Shown here: piece by piece, positions 43,188-52,803 of the stretch
Numbering within the stretch: the first letter of the stretch is position 1
Layout of the letters: each line of letters begins with the position of its first letter
NCBI RefSeq assembly: GCF_027924185.1
Contig: NZ_BRVO01000002.1
Location: forward strand, 1,054,001-1,118,000
Direction: 5' to 3'
Length of the DNA: 64,000 nucleotides
Origin: Neptunitalea lumnitzerae
Lineage (GTDB): Bacteria > Bacteroidota > Bacteroidia > Flavobacteriales > Flavobacteriaceae
Made by a program: the position numbers and the translations under genes
Notes under the pieces: generated by a model
The model's input: only the letters and a program-made list of their open reading frames with translations
Databases searched by the model: none
What the model was told of the DNA's origin: nothing

Positions 43188-44798
43188 ATGAAGAAAATTA
43201 CAACACTGTTACTTTTTTGTATTTTAAACACCACATACAGTCAATGGACAACAAACATCAACAGCAATACTTTAGTTGCAGATACTCCCGTACTAGATAG
43301 CCAAACTATAGGAACTGACACCGGATTAACCTACACTATATATACTACCGGATCGGAACTAAGAGTTCAGCTATTAGATGCTTCAGGAAACACCCAATTT
43401 GGCGCTAACGGTATAGCCGTAAATACTAGTGCACAAATGGGCAGTTATACGTTAACCCGAGACCAAGCCGTTGATAATACAGGTAATTTATTTATAGGAT
43501 TTACAGCCACCAGTACTTACAATGGCTATATAAACAAAATTACCAGCACAGGTACTCAATTATTTGGAAGCAACGGTATAAACCTAGGTACCGCTTTTGA
43601 TATTAAACTACTCCCATTAGCTAATGGTAATTTAGTAGTAAGCTGGTTAGATGCCTCTTACACTTCTTTTATTAACATGTATGACACCACTGGTAATGCC
43701 GTATGGAGCGCCCCTATTAGCATAACCCCTCCTGGTACAAATAACTACAGTAGTATTGGAGAACTTGTAGAGTTATCAGATGGTTCTTTCATTACGTTTA
43801 TACATGGTAGAACCACCAGCAATAGCATCAATTCTAACTTATGGGCACAACGCTATACCGCAACAGGTACAGCTGCATGGAACTCTCCTATTCAAATATC
43901 TAACAAATACACAAGTTACAACACCCGCTACGAAGCCTTTAGTATTGGCGATGTAGCCTATATTGCGTACAGCGCAGCAACCAATTACAGATATGATTCT
44001 TTTTTACAAAGAATAAATGAAGATGGCACACTTCCGTGGGGCATTAATGGTTCAGATTTTAGAACAGATGCATCGGTGAATTACGAAATGACCACTAGTA
44101 TTGCTCATGAAGATAATTCACAATACATCTACGCTATTGCACAAATAACAGACTCTTATCAAAGTACTTATGGTGAATACATTCAGAAATTTGACAAAGA
44201 CACCGGCGCCAGACTCTTCACAGATAACGCAAAACAAATATTTCCTTTAGATGCCAACTTTTACATCCACCATGGAAAACTACAAGTAGTGAATGATCAT
44301 CCTTTTTTTTTACTATCTAAAGGATATTATGACTCGGCTAGTACAATTAATTTAGCTGTAACCCTGCTAAACAATAACGGAGATTTTGTTTGGAGCAATG
44401 AAACTGAAGATATAGCCACCAGTAGCACTTTTAAATCTGATGTATATTTTACTAAAAATATCAATAACCAAAGTGTAGCTACTTGGTTTGAAACAAGACC
44501 GAGCGTAGGCGAAATAAGACAATATGCTCAAAATTATGTTATAGACAACACTTCTTTAAAAACCACAGCTTTTGAAGAAAATAATATTCACGTCTTTCCG
44601 AATCCTACCGCCGAATATATTCACGTTGACACACCTTATCAACTATACTCAGCAGAATTGTATGATATGAAAGGGCGATTAATATTAGAAAACAATAGTA
44701 CACATATAAACCTGCAAACGGTAGAATCTGGAATCTATATTCTAAAATGTAGGTTTGAAAACGGACACACATTTGAACAAAAGATTATTAAATCATAA
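43188..44798 (+). CDS. secreted protein with T9SS type A sorting domain
   Basis: 536 residues from the ATG at 43188, which begins a clear signal peptide (KKITTLLLFCILNTTYS, then QWTTN). The bulk is a beta-rich region rich in Asn/Thr/Ser with repeated G-x-N patterns, unlike any enzyme I recognise. The C-terminal 75 residues (from NIHVFPNPTAEYIHV to ESGIYILKCRFENG and the terminal KIIKS) are a T9SS type A sorting domain, so it is exported to the surface or medium by T9SS. Confidence 0.85.
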   Translation: MKKITTLLLFCILNTTYSQWTTNINSNTLVADTPVLDSQTIGTDTGLTYTIYTTGSELRVQLLDASGNTQFGANGIAVNTSAQMGSYTLTRDQAVDNTGNLFIGFTATSTYNGYINKITSTGTQLFGSNGINLGTAFDIKLLPLANGNLVVSWLDASYTSFINMYDTTGNAVWSAPISITPPGTNNYSSIGELVELSDGSFITFIHGRTTSNSINSNLWAQRYTATGTAAWNSPIQISNKYTSYNTRYEAFSIGDVAYIAYSAATNYRYDSFLQRINEDGTLPWGINGSDFRTDASVNYEMTTSIAHEDNSQYIYAIAQITDSYQSTYGEYIQKFDKDTGARLFTDNAKQIFPLDANFYIHHGKLQVVNDHPFFLLSKGYYDSASTINLAVTLLNNNGDFVWSNETEDIATSSTFKSDVYFTKNINNQSVATWFETRPSVGEIRQYAQNYVIDNTSLKTTAFEENNIHVFPNPTAEYIHVDTPYQLYSAELYDMKGRLILENNSTHINLQTVESGIYILKCRFENGHTFEQKIIKS

Positions 44799-44802
44799 CA
44801 CT

Positions 44803-44829
44803 AAGGAGCTCAATAGAGCTCCTTTTTTT
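44803..44829 (+). terminator. terminator of the T9SS cargo gene
   Basis: Arms AAGGAGCTC and GAGCTCCTT with loop AATA followed by T7, just after the stop codon. Confidence 0.88.
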
Positions 44830-44892
44830 AACGGTAATTTTATCTGTTTAGACATTTTAAACAATAGTTTTGATACTTTAAAAACAGGATAA

Positions 44893-45990
44893 ATGAAAAA
44901 GATATTAAAATACACTCTACCGCTACTACTAGTCACTTCTTGCGCTACTACTAACAGCATAAAAAATGACGCAGTAACCATTACTTTTTTAGATGAATAT
45001 GTAATACCAAAAGACTTAAAAGTTGATAATACACTGGTAGGTGGTTTATCTGGTATCGATTATAAAAACAACCAGTATTATTTTATAGTAGACACCCAAA
45101 AAGATGCTAGATATTACATTGCAGATATTACAATTAAGAATAACAAAATAGATACCGTATCTTTTAAAAAAACAGTTTTTATAGATAAAGAAACCCCCTT
45201 TATTAAAAAACATACTTTAGACCCAGAAGCTATACGCTACATTAAAAGTACTAACGAAGTTGTTATTACTAGCGAAGGAAGCATTAAAAACGGAAAAGAC
45301 CCTTCTATTTTTACATTAGACAGCTTAGGCAACTTTAAAAACAACTACGCAATACCACAGTACTTCAGCGCAACTGGTAAACAACACCCACGCCAAAACG
45401 GAGTTTTTGAAGGTTTAGCTGAATCTTATAACCAAAAAGGAATTTGGGTAGCTATGGAGCTACCATTACAGAAAGATGGCGCCAAACCAAAACTCTACCC
45501 TACAAAATCTTATACCCGTATTACACACTATAACCAACAAACAAAACAACCTACTAAACAGTTTGCTTATAAGCTAGATGGTATTTCTAAAATTCCATGG
45601 TTATACTTTGCTGTAAATGGAGTTACTGAATTACTAGAGTACAAAAAAGATCATTTTCTAGTACTAGAAAGAGCCTTTTCCGCAGGACATGGCTCCTATA
45701 GTAATACCGTAAAAATATTTGAGGTAGATGCCTCAAAAGCCAGCAATACTTTAGATATTCAGAAATTAAGAGGAACTAAATTCACCCCAGCAACCAAAAA
45801 GCTAGTATTTGATTTTAAGGATATCAAAGAACAACTAACAGATGAAATTATAGACAATATAGAAGGTATGTGTTTTGGTCCTGTACTACCCAATGGCAAA
45901 CAATCACTATTACTTATTTCAGACAATAACTTTAATAGTTTTGCCAATCAGCTTACCCAGGTTATATTAATGGAAATAGATATTAAATAA
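44893..45990 (+). CDS. lipoprotein, phytase-like esterase domain
   Basis: 365 residues. Lipoprotein signal at the N-terminus (YTLPLLLVTSC, Cys17). The rest matches the esterase-like activity of phytase family: GGLSGIDYKNNQYYFIVD, LDPEAIRYI, GVFEGLAESYNQKGIWVAME and IEGMCFGPVLPNGKQSLLLISDNNF. These are beta-propeller proteins that may act on phosphoesters; activity is not proven for the family. It is probably on the outer membrane. No operon partner. Confidence 0.87.
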   Translation: MKKILKYTLPLLLVTSCATTNSIKNDAVTITFLDEYVIPKDLKVDNTLVGGLSGIDYKNNQYYFIVDTQKDARYYIADITIKNNKIDTVSFKKTVFIDKETPFIKKHTLDPEAIRYIKSTNEVVITSEGSIKNGKDPSIFTLDSLGNFKNNYAIPQYFSATGKQHPRQNGVFEGLAESYNQKGIWVAMELPLQKDGAKPKLYPTKSYTRITHYNQQTKQPTKQFAYKLDGISKIPWLYFAVNGVTELLEYKKDHFLVLERAFSAGHGSYSNTVKIFEVDASKASNTLDIQKLRGTKFTPATKKLVFDFKDIKEQLTDEIIDNIEGMCFGPVLPNGKQSLLLISDNNFNSFANQLTQVILMEIDIK

Positions 45991-45991
45991 A

Positions 45992-46023
45992 AAAAGCGGA
46001 ACTCATTACAAGTTCCGCCTTTT
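45992..46023. terminator. bidirectional terminator
   Basis: Arms GCGGAACT and AGTTCCGC with loop CATTACA, flanked by A5 and T4, between the convergent esterase (+) and rny (-) genes. Confidence 0.82.
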
Positions 46024-46047
46024 ACGCAAATTATATATTTAAATCTT

Positions 46048-47634
46048 CTATTTCGCTACGTTTACAGCTCTTGTTTCTCTAATAACTGTAATCTTAACCT
46101 GTCCAGGATATGTCATATCCGTTTGAATTTTTTGTGAAATATTAAAAGATAATTCAGCAGCCTTTTCATCAGTTACTTTTTCACTTTCAACAATTACACG
46201 AAGCTCTCTACCCGCTTGAATAGCGTAAGCCTTCTTAACTCCGTTAAAAGAGAATGCAGTATCTTCTAAATCTTTCAAACGTTGAATGTACGAATCTAAC
46301 ACCTGACGTCTAGCTCCTGGTCTTGCACCACTAATAGCATCACAAACTTGAACTATTGGAGATATTAAAAACTTCATTTCAATTTCGTCGTGGTGAGCTC
46401 CAATAGCGTTACACACTTCTGGTTTCTCTCCATAACGTTCTGCCCACTCCATACCTAAAATAGCGTGAGGTACTTCTGTTTCAGTTTCTGGCACCTTACC
46501 TATATCGTGTAACAAACCAGCACGCTTAGCTAATTTAGGATTTAATCCTAATTCAGCAGCCATAATACCACAAAGCTTAGCTACCTCTCTAGAGTGTTGT
46601 AAAAGGTTTTGACCGTAAGAAGAACGATACTTCATTCTACCAATTGCCTTAATTAATTCTGGGTGCAACCCGTGAATACCAAGATCAATTACAGTACGCT
46701 TACCAACATCTATTATCTCTTCTTCAATTTGTTTAGTTGTTTTTTGAACCACCTCTTCAATTCTAGCAGGGTGAATTCTACCATCGGTAACTAAACGGTG
46801 TAAAGACAATCTTGCCACCTCTCTTCTAACCGAATCAAAACAAGATAAAATAATTGCCTCTGGAGTATCATCTACAATAATCTCTACCCCAGTAGCCGCT
46901 TCTAAAGCACGGATATTTCTACCCTCTCTACCAATAATTCTACCTTTAACATCATCAGACTCTAAGTTAAAAACAGACACACAGTTTTCTACTGCTTCTT
47001 CTGTTCCTATACGCTGAATAGTGTTAATAATAATCTTTTTAGCTTCTTGCTGAGCAGTCATTTTAGCTTCTTCCATGGTGTTTTGTATAAACGCCATAGC
47101 ATCTACTTTAGCTTCCTCTTTTAAAGATTCTACCAACTCAGTTTTAGCTTCATCTGCAGACAATCCGGAAATTACCTCTAATTGATTTACCTGACTCTTA
47201 TGAAGTTTTTCAATCTCAGCTTGCTTTTTCTCAATGTATTCAAGCCTGTAATTGTAATCTTTCATTTTTTCGTCAAGCTCTTGACTAGTTTTCTTGTTCT
47301 TAGAAAGTTCATTAGAAACTTGAGACTCCTTATCGCGAATACGTTTTTCAACATCCGCCATTTTCTTGTCTTTATCAAGAATCACTTTCTCATGCGCTTC
47401 CTTCAATTCAAGAAACTTCTCTTTAGCCTGATAAATCTTATCCTTTTTTATATTCTCACCTTCTTTCTTCAAGGTGTCTGCCTCTACCTTAGCCTCTTTC
47501 AGGATGGTGTTAGCCTCTTTATGGGCGCCTTTTATAATAGCGCTAGCCCCTTTTTTCTCAAAAAACTTGGCTACCATATAACCGGCAAAAAGACCTATGA
47601 TCCCAAACAAAACATGTAATGCTATCTCACTCAT
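46048..47634 (-). CDS. rny: ribonuclease Y
   Basis: Membrane-tethered endoribonuclease that starts mRNA decay. 528 residues: an N-terminal membrane helix (about 3-21), a long coiled coil (about 30-200), a KH domain with [20 protein letters not shown] (about 231-250), and an HD domain with [19 protein letters not shown] (about 374-392) giving the metal site. Length and order match the family. The 6S RNA candidate and zapA lie upstream on the same strand. Confidence 0.95.
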   Translation of the reverse strand: MSEIALHVLFGIIGLFAGYMVAKFFEKKGASAIIKGAHKEANTILKEAKVEADTLKKEGENIKKDKIYQAKEKFLELKEAHEKVILDKDKKMADVEKRIRDKESQVSNELSKNKKTSQELDEKMKDYNYRLEYIEKKQAEIEKLHKSQVNQLEVISGLSADEAKTELVESLKEEAKVDAMAFIQNTMEEAKMTAQQEAKKIIINTIQRIGTEEAVENCVSVFNLESDDVKGRIIGREGRNIRALEAATGVEIIVDDTPEAIILSCFDSVRREVARLSLHRLVTDGRIHPARIEEVVQKTTKQIEEEIIDVGKRTVIDLGIHGLHPELIKAIGRMKYRSSYGQNLLQHSREVAKLCGIMAAELGLNPKLAKRAGLLHDIGKVPETETEVPHAILGMEWAERYGEKPEVCNAIGAHHDEIEMKFLISPIVQVCDAISGARPGARRQVLDSYIQRLKDLEDTAFSFNGVKKAYAIQAGRELRVIVESEKVTDEKAAELSFNISQKIQTDMTYPGQVKITVIRETRAVNVAK

Positions 47635-47647
47635 TTTAATTATTTTA

Positions 47648-47822
47648 ATAAAAAAAGCCTATACTGGTTAGAGTTTTGTATAAACTCGTAAAAAACAGGT
47701 TTAGGGCTACCAGATTGCTCAAGAATCCGTTTAAAACGGCGTGCTTTTACAACCTAAACTCACCCTTTTTAAATAAATTAGCGTTGAGTTTATCAAAAAA
47801 ATAAAACCAATATAGGCAGTAT
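47648..47822 (-). ncRNA. ssrS: candidate 6S RNA (SsrS-like)
   Basis: The 209-base gap between rny and zapA holds a long imperfect hairpin on the minus strand. The closing stem pairs GCCTATA..GGTT (from 47817 down) with AACC..TATAGGC (near 47670-47657). A second helix pairs ATAAACTC with GAGTTTAT. Then comes an asymmetric single-stranded bubble, a GTTTAGG/CCTAAAC helix and an apical hairpin CCGTTT/AAACGG. A T6 run follows the last arm. Closing stem, large central bubble and apical stem at about 170 bases are the 6S RNA layout, and 6S genes lie next to zapA in other phyla. Assignment is by structure and position only. Confidence 0.65.
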
Positions 47823-47843
47823 CTTACGTATTTAAAGAACGTT

Positions 47844-48134
47844 CTAACTAAGTTTTTCTTGTAAAAGATTATCTAAAGATACTAATTTATCTTCAACATC
47901 TTTTAGCATATATTCTTTATCTATACTTTTTTGTTCTACAAAGCTTGCAAATTGCAATGCACACATTGCTAAAACATCTTGTTTATCCCTAACTGCATAA
48001 TTCTGTTCAAACTCTTTAATAAGCCCATCTATTTTCTTTGCAGCCTTTCTTAGCCCTTCTTCTTGCTCCGGATTTATAGTTAACGGATACATACGGTCTG
48101 CAATAGACAATTTTATTTTTAGCTTATCACTCAT
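47844..48134 (-). CDS. zapA: cell division protein ZapA
   Basis: 96 residues, matching the ZapA family in size and sequence: KIKLSIADRMYPLTINPEQEEGLRKAAKKI at the N-terminus and a C-terminal coiled coil. ZapA bundles FtsZ filaments at mid-cell. The 97-residue coiled-coil gene lies 19 bases upstream and rny lies downstream of the ncRNA. Confidence 0.9.
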   Translation of the reverse strand: MSDKLKIKLSIADRMYPLTINPEQEEGLRKAAKKIDGLIKEFEQNYAVRDKQDVLAMCALQFASFVEQKSIDKEYMLKDVEDKLVSLDNLLQEKLS

Positions 48135-48153
48135 AAACAGATGTTTAAGAACA

Positions 48154-48447
48154 TTATTCAGAGAGTTGCACTATACATTGGTCAATCTCCCGAATTAAAG
48201 TATTTATTTTAAGCTTAGCTTCATTTTTATCTGTTGTACTGCCAAGCATTGAATTTGCAATTTGCAGAGTATTAAACTTTTCCTCCCACTCGCCTATTGC
48301 TTTTTGTAATTGATGGTGTTCCTTTTTTGCTGTTTCTATTTCTATAGCCAGCTGTTTGTTTTCCTCAGACACCTCATCTAATTTCTGTACCAACAGAAGT
48401 ATCTTTTTTTCAAGAGAATTAACAACTTCAGCAATAGAATCCATCAT
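48154..48447 (-). CDS. small coiled-coil protein, possible ZapA partner
   Basis: 97 residues, nearly all a coiled coil (about 5-60: VVNSLEKKILLLVQKLDEVS, then EIETAKKEHHQLQKAIGEWE). Its position just upstream of zapA, in one operon, suggests a division role comparable to ZapB, but sequence similarity to ZapB is not claimed. The first of two adjacent ATGs is used; a perfect -7 element lies 23 bases before it. Confidence 0.72.
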   Translation of the reverse strand: MMDSIAEVVNSLEKKILLLVQKLDEVSEENKQLAIEIETAKKEHHQLQKAIGEWEEKFNTLQIANSMLGSTTDKNEAKLKINTLIREIDQCIVQLSE

Positions 48448-48470
48448 ATTACATAATTCAATACGAACTA

Positions 48471-48478
48471 CAAATTTA
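48471..48478 (-). promoter_or_regulatory. -7 promoter element of the coiled-coil/zapA operon
   Basis: On the minus strand TAAATTTG, an exact TAnnTTTG match, 23 bases before the ATG at 48447. Confidence 0.55.
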
Positions 48479-48573
48479 ACATTCCTAATGCTTGTTTACA
48501 ACTTTTTTTGCTAAATCTTTAAAAGTACACTTCTAAGTTGTTGTTATACAATAAAAATAATTTTTAGATGTTG

Positions 48574-48581
48574 TACTTTTG
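48574..48581 (+). promoter_or_regulatory. -7 promoter element of the M23 peptidase operon
   Basis: TACTTTTG, an exact TAnnTTTG match. The longest frame of the peptidase gene starts at 48568, just before this element, so translation must begin further down, at 48601 or 48619. Confidence 0.6.
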
Positions 48582-48600
48582 CCAGAGTTATCATTATAAA

Positions 48601-50322
48601 ATGCAAAAAAAACTATTTATGAAGTACCTTTTTTTAGTTTGTTCTTTATTTTTATTCTCAATTAACCTGCTTACTGCACAGAAAGAATATCCTAAAAATG
48701 ATTTTATAGCCCCCTTAAACATCCCTTTAAGATTAGCCGGTAATTTTGGCGAGTTAAGAAGCAACCACTATCATGCTGGTATTGATATTAAAACCCAACA
48801 AAAAGAAGGATTAAAGGTTTTAAGTGTAGCCGATGGCTATGTATCACGAATTAAAGTATCGCACTACGGATATGGTAAAGCACTTTATATTACCCACCCC
48901 AATGGGTATACCACTGTGTATGGTCACCTTAAAAAGTTTAGTAAAGAAATTCAAGAGTATGTAGTGAAAAAGCAATACGAAGACGAATCTTACGAAATTG
49001 AACTTTTCCCCACTATAAATGATTTACAAGTAAAACAAGGAGATGTAGTTGCTTACTCTGGTAATACAGGAGGAAGTGGCGGACCTCATTTACATTTTGA
49101 GTTTAGAGATACCGAAACAGAACACATTATAAACCCTATACTTTTTGGTATGGATGTAAAAGATTCTAAGGCTCCGGTTTTTCAAAACATTTTAGGATAC
49201 ACCTTAGATGCTACTTCGCAAATTAACGGACAGCAGGGCACCTACCAACTTAATTTTTCAAGACAGAATGACGGCACTTACTTAACCAATAAAATTAATG
49301 CTTCTGGTATTTTGGGGTTTGCTGTAAAAGGATATGATAGTCAAGATGGTTCTTACAATCATAATGGTATCTATGAGATTGAAATGCAACTAAACGGAAC
49401 CCCCTATCTTAATTTAGATTTTGAAACTTTTTCGTTTGATGAAAGCAAACAAATTAACACTTATATAGATTACCCTAGATATATTAATAAACATCAGCGT
49501 TTTCAGAAAACATTTATAGATGAAGGTAATCAGCTAAGTATTTACAATTTAAAAACTAACCAAGGAAAACTCGCTATAGAACCAGGACAAGACTATACGG
49601 TTACCATTCTTTTAAAAGATATTGAAGGTAATACCACCAAAATATACGTTCCTATTCATGGAGAAGATAAACCTATTTCTAAACCATACCCAGACACCAA
49701 AACCAACTTTTACCTTATTGCTAACAGAGATAATTATTATGAAGTAGATAATGCTTCTATTTTTTTTCCGGCAAACACCTTTTACAAAAATGAATACCTA
49801 GATATTAAAAAAGAAGATGAAGTATTATGGGTACACAATACCGAAGTACCACTTCAAGATTATTACAACCTTACTTTTGATATTAGTCACATAAAAGATA
49901 GCTTAGATATATCGCAATATTTTATTGCTAGTTTATATACCAATGGTTCTCCCAGATATGAAAACACACGTTTAAAAGGTAATACGCTAAGCACAAGAAC
50001 CAAAAACTTAGGAGCGTTTGTTATTTTAAAAGATAACACCCCTCCTACTGCTCAGGCAGTAAACTTTGCAGACAATCAATGGATTTCTAATTACAACTAC
50101 CTGACCTTTAAAATTTCAGACGCCCTAAGCGGTATAAAATCATACAGAGCTACCATAGACGGGAAATGGATTTTAACTGAATATGAATACAAAAATAACA
50201 CGTTAACTTTTAACTGTGAAGACCTAACTTTTGAAGGGTCTAAACATAAATTAGAGTTGACAGTAACCGATAATGTGGGAAATAGTACTACTTTTACACG
50301 TACATTTTTCAGGAAATATTAA
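48601..50322 (+). CDS. M23 family metallopeptidase (LytM-like)
   Basis: 573 residues from the ATG at 48601 (an ATG at 48619 is the alternative). Signal peptide with YLFLVCSLFLFSINLLTAQ. The LytM/M23 domain lies at about 35-160, with zinc ligands in HYHAGIDI (His and Asp) and GPHLHFEF (HxH), plus GYTTVYGHL. The remaining C-terminal two thirds is beta-rich (Ig-like) and may bind the wall or a partner. It cuts peptidoglycan stem peptides or regulates hydrolases. The TonB-dependent receptor gene begins 9 bases after its stop. Confidence 0.9.
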   Translation: MQKKLFMKYLFLVCSLFLFSINLLTAQKEYPKNDFIAPLNIPLRLAGNFGELRSNHYHAGIDIKTQQKEGLKVLSVADGYVSRIKVSHYGYGKALYITHPNGYTTVYGHLKKFSKEIQEYVVKKQYEDESYEIELFPTINDLQVKQGDVVAYSGNTGGSGGPHLHFEFRDTETEHIINPILFGMDVKDSKAPVFQNILGYTLDATSQINGQQGTYQLNFSRQNDGTYLTNKINASGILGFAVKGYDSQDGSYNHNGIYEIEMQLNGTPYLNLDFETFSFDESKQINTYIDYPRYINKHQRFQKTFIDEGNQLSIYNLKTNQGKLAIEPGQDYTVTILLKDIEGNTTKIYVPIHGEDKPISKPYPDTKTNFYLIANRDNYYEVDNASIFFPANTFYKNEYLDIKKEDEVLWVHNTEVPLQDYYNLTFDISHIKDSLDISQYFIASLYTNGSPRYENTRLKGNTLSTRTKNLGAFVILKDNTPPTAQAVNFADNQWISNYNYLTFKISDALSGIKSYRATIDGKWILTEYEYKNNTLTFNCEDLTFEGSKHKLELTVTDNVGNSTTFTRTFFRKY

Positions 50323-50331
50323 ACAACCAAC

Positions 50332-52797
50332 ATGCTCAAAAAAATTCTTTTCGCGCTCCTATTTTGTACCCTTTCTGTAACTGCTATGCAGGCACAAAAG
50401 GCTACCATACAAGGAGTAATACTTGACGAAAACAATCAGCCCATTCCAGGGGTTAGTGTTACTTGTGAAGAGTTTTACGCCATAAGTAACGATAACGGTT
50501 TTTATAAATTAGAAGTTCCGGCACTAAAAAAAATTACCGTTACCTACACTCATATTACTTTTAAAAAATATGAATTTACAGCAACACTTGCCAATGCCGA
50601 AAACTTTATAGTAAACCCGGTTTTAAAATTAAACATTGAGCAAATTGGAGTTGTAGAGGTTTCTTCAAGTAAAAAGAAATCGTTTATAGGTATACAAACC
50701 GTGAGTCCTTCTATTATTAAAAATATGCCTAGTGCCAGCGGTGGTGTAGAAAATTTAGTAAAATCATTAATGGGTAGTACTTCTAACAATGAGCTTAGTT
50801 CTCAATACTCGGTACGTGGAGGTAATTACGATGAAAACTTGGTGTATGTAAACGAAATAGAAATATACAGACCTTTCTTAATACGCAGCGGGCAACAAGA
50901 AGGACTAAGTTTTTTAAACTCTGACTTAATTCAAAATTTAGATTTCTCTGCAGGAGGTTTTCAAGCAAAATACGGTGATAAACTTTCTTCGGTACTAGAC
51001 ATTACCTATAAAGTACCAACAGAATTTGAGGCTACCTTAAATGCTAGTTTTCTAGGAGCTGCTGCCTCTGTAGGAACACTATCTAAAAACGGAAAATTAG
51101 CTACTATTTCTGGCATTAGATACAGAAACAACAGCTTATTTGTAAATTCTCAGCAAACAGAAACTAATTACGACCCTGTTTTTGCAGATTTTCAAACGTA
51201 TATTACCTATAAAGCTACCAATAAACTTATACTTAACTTTTTGGGTAACTTTTCAATGAATCAATACAACTACACTCCACTTACTCGCCAAACCAATTTT
51301 GGTACTATTGATGATCCGGTGGCTTTATTGATTTTCTATGAAGGGCAAGAAGAAGATGAATACCTAACCACCTTCGGAGCTTTTAAAGCTAATTACCTAT
51401 TAAATGATAACGTAAACCTAAAACTTATTGGATCTGCCTACCATGCTACAGAGCAAGAATATTTTGATATTTTAGGTCAGTACAGACTAGGAGAAGTAAA
51501 CTCTTCTATTGGCGATGAAGATTTAGGAGATGTAGAATATTCAGAAGGTATTGGCTCTCAACTTAACCATGCACGTAACAACTTAGATGCTTTAATTTTC
51601 AATTTAGAGCACAAGGGTAGTTTTAAAAAAGAAGATCATTTAATAGAATGGGGACTAAAATATACACATGAAGATATAAGAGACCGTTTAGTAGAATGGG
51701 AAGTGATAGATTCAGCAGGTTTTTCTATTCGTCCATTTTTTGAGCTTGCCAATGACCAACCTTACAACCCCTACGAAGGGCCGATAGTACCCTACCAAAA
51801 CGTAAGAGCTACCAACTATACCAACATAGACCGTTTCTCAGCTTACGGACAATGGAGTTATAAAACTACCTTAGCTTCTGAGGCAGAACTATTCTTAAAT
51901 GCAGGTGTTCGCGCGCATAATTGGACGGTAAGCGGAGATAATATTACCAGTAGTACCCAAACGGTAGTGAGCCCAAGAGCACAAATAGGATTAAAACCTA
52001 ATTGGGAAAAAGACATGATTTTTAGACTTTCAGGAGGACTATACTACCAACCTCCAATGTACAGAGAGCTCAGAGATTCAATAGGAATGGTAATTCCTGA
52101 TGTAAAAGCGCAAAAATCTATTCATATTGTGGCCGGTAACGAGTATAGTTTCCTATTATGGAATCGTCCGTTTAAATTAAAATCAGAAGCCTACTATAAG
52201 CATTTAACCGATGTAAATACATATACCTTAGAAAACGTGAGAATACGTTACAGTGCCGATAATGATGCTGTAGCGTATGCCTATGGTTTAGATTTACAAT
52301 TGAACGGTGAGTTTGTACCGGGTACCGAAAGCTGGATTAGCTTTGGTTACTTAAAAACAGAGGAAAATATTAATGACCGAGGATATATTGCCAGACCTAC
52401 AGACCAACGTTTAAAATTCGGAATGTTATTTCAAGACTACGTACCTAACATACCAGATTTAAAAATGTACTTAAATATGGTATACAACACAGGTGTACCA
52501 GGCGGCTCTCCTAGTTATGCAGATCCTTATATTTATCAAACACGCTTAAGTGATTATAGAAGAGCAGATATGGGTGTTTCTTATGTATTGGCTGACGCTA
52601 ATAAAACCCACGAAAAAGGTCATTGGTTACATCCGTTTAAAGAATTAACGCTAGGCTTTGAAATTTTCAATATTTTTGAAAACTTAAATTCCATTACTAA
52701 TACATGGGTTAGAGATGTGTATACTAAAAGACAATATGGTATACCTAACTACATGACGGGAAGAGTGTTTAATCTTAAAGTAAATATGAAATTATAA
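50332..52797 (+). CDS. TonB-dependent receptor with CarboxypepD_reg-like N-domain
   Basis: 821 residues: signal peptide (cut near MQAQ, residue 22), a CarboxypepD_reg-like domain (about 25-105, IQGVILDENNQPIPGVSVTC), a plug domain (about 115-230, with LVKSLMGSTSNNELSSQYSV and GGNYDENLVYVNEIEIYRPF), and a 22-strand type barrel up to the C-terminal LKVNMKL. It is not a SusC: it lacks the SusC-type signature and no SusD follows. It sits in an operon with the M23 peptidase and the 219-residue protein. Ligand unknown. Confidence 0.92.
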   Translation: MLKKILFALLFCTLSVTAMQAQKATIQGVILDENNQPIPGVSVTCEEFYAISNDNGFYKLEVPALKKITVTYTHITFKKYEFTATLANAENFIVNPVLKLNIEQIGVVEVSSSKKKSFIGIQTVSPSIIKNMPSASGGVENLVKSLMGSTSNNELSSQYSVRGGNYDENLVYVNEIEIYRPFLIRSGQQEGLSFLNSDLIQNLDFSAGGFQAKYGDKLSSVLDITYKVPTEFEATLNASFLGAAASVGTLSKNGKLATISGIRYRNNSLFVNSQQTETNYDPVFADFQTYITYKATNKLILNFLGNFSMNQYNYTPLTRQTNFGTIDDPVALLIFYEGQEEDEYLTTFGAFKANYLLNDNVNLKLIGSAYHATEQEYFDILGQYRLGEVNSSIGDEDLGDVEYSEGIGSQLNHARNNLDALIFNLEHKGSFKKEDHLIEWGLKYTHEDIRDRLVEWEVIDSAGFSIRPFFELANDQPYNPYEGPIVPYQNVRATNYTNIDRFSAYGQWSYKTTLASEAELFLNAGVRAHNWTVSGDNITSSTQTVVSPRAQIGLKPNWEKDMIFRLSGGLYYQPPMYRELRDSIGMVIPDVKAQKSIHIVAGNEYSFLLWNRPFKLKSEAYYKHLTDVNTYTLENVRIRYSADNDAVAYAYGLDLQLNGEFVPGTESWISFGYLKTEENINDRGYIARPTDQRLKFGMLFQDYVPNIPDLKMYLNMVYNTGVPGGSPSYADPYIYQTRLSDYRRADMGVSYVLADANKTHEKGHWLHPFKELTLGFEIFNIFENLNSITNTWVRDVYTKRQYGIPNYMTGRVFNLKVNMKL

Positions 52798-52803
52798 TTT
52801 CTA

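Noticed and set aside
47182-47619. 145-residue Leu/Phe-rich plus-strand frame opposite rny
   Set aside because: The apparent membrane helices are the antisense image of a Lys/Glu-rich coiled coil.
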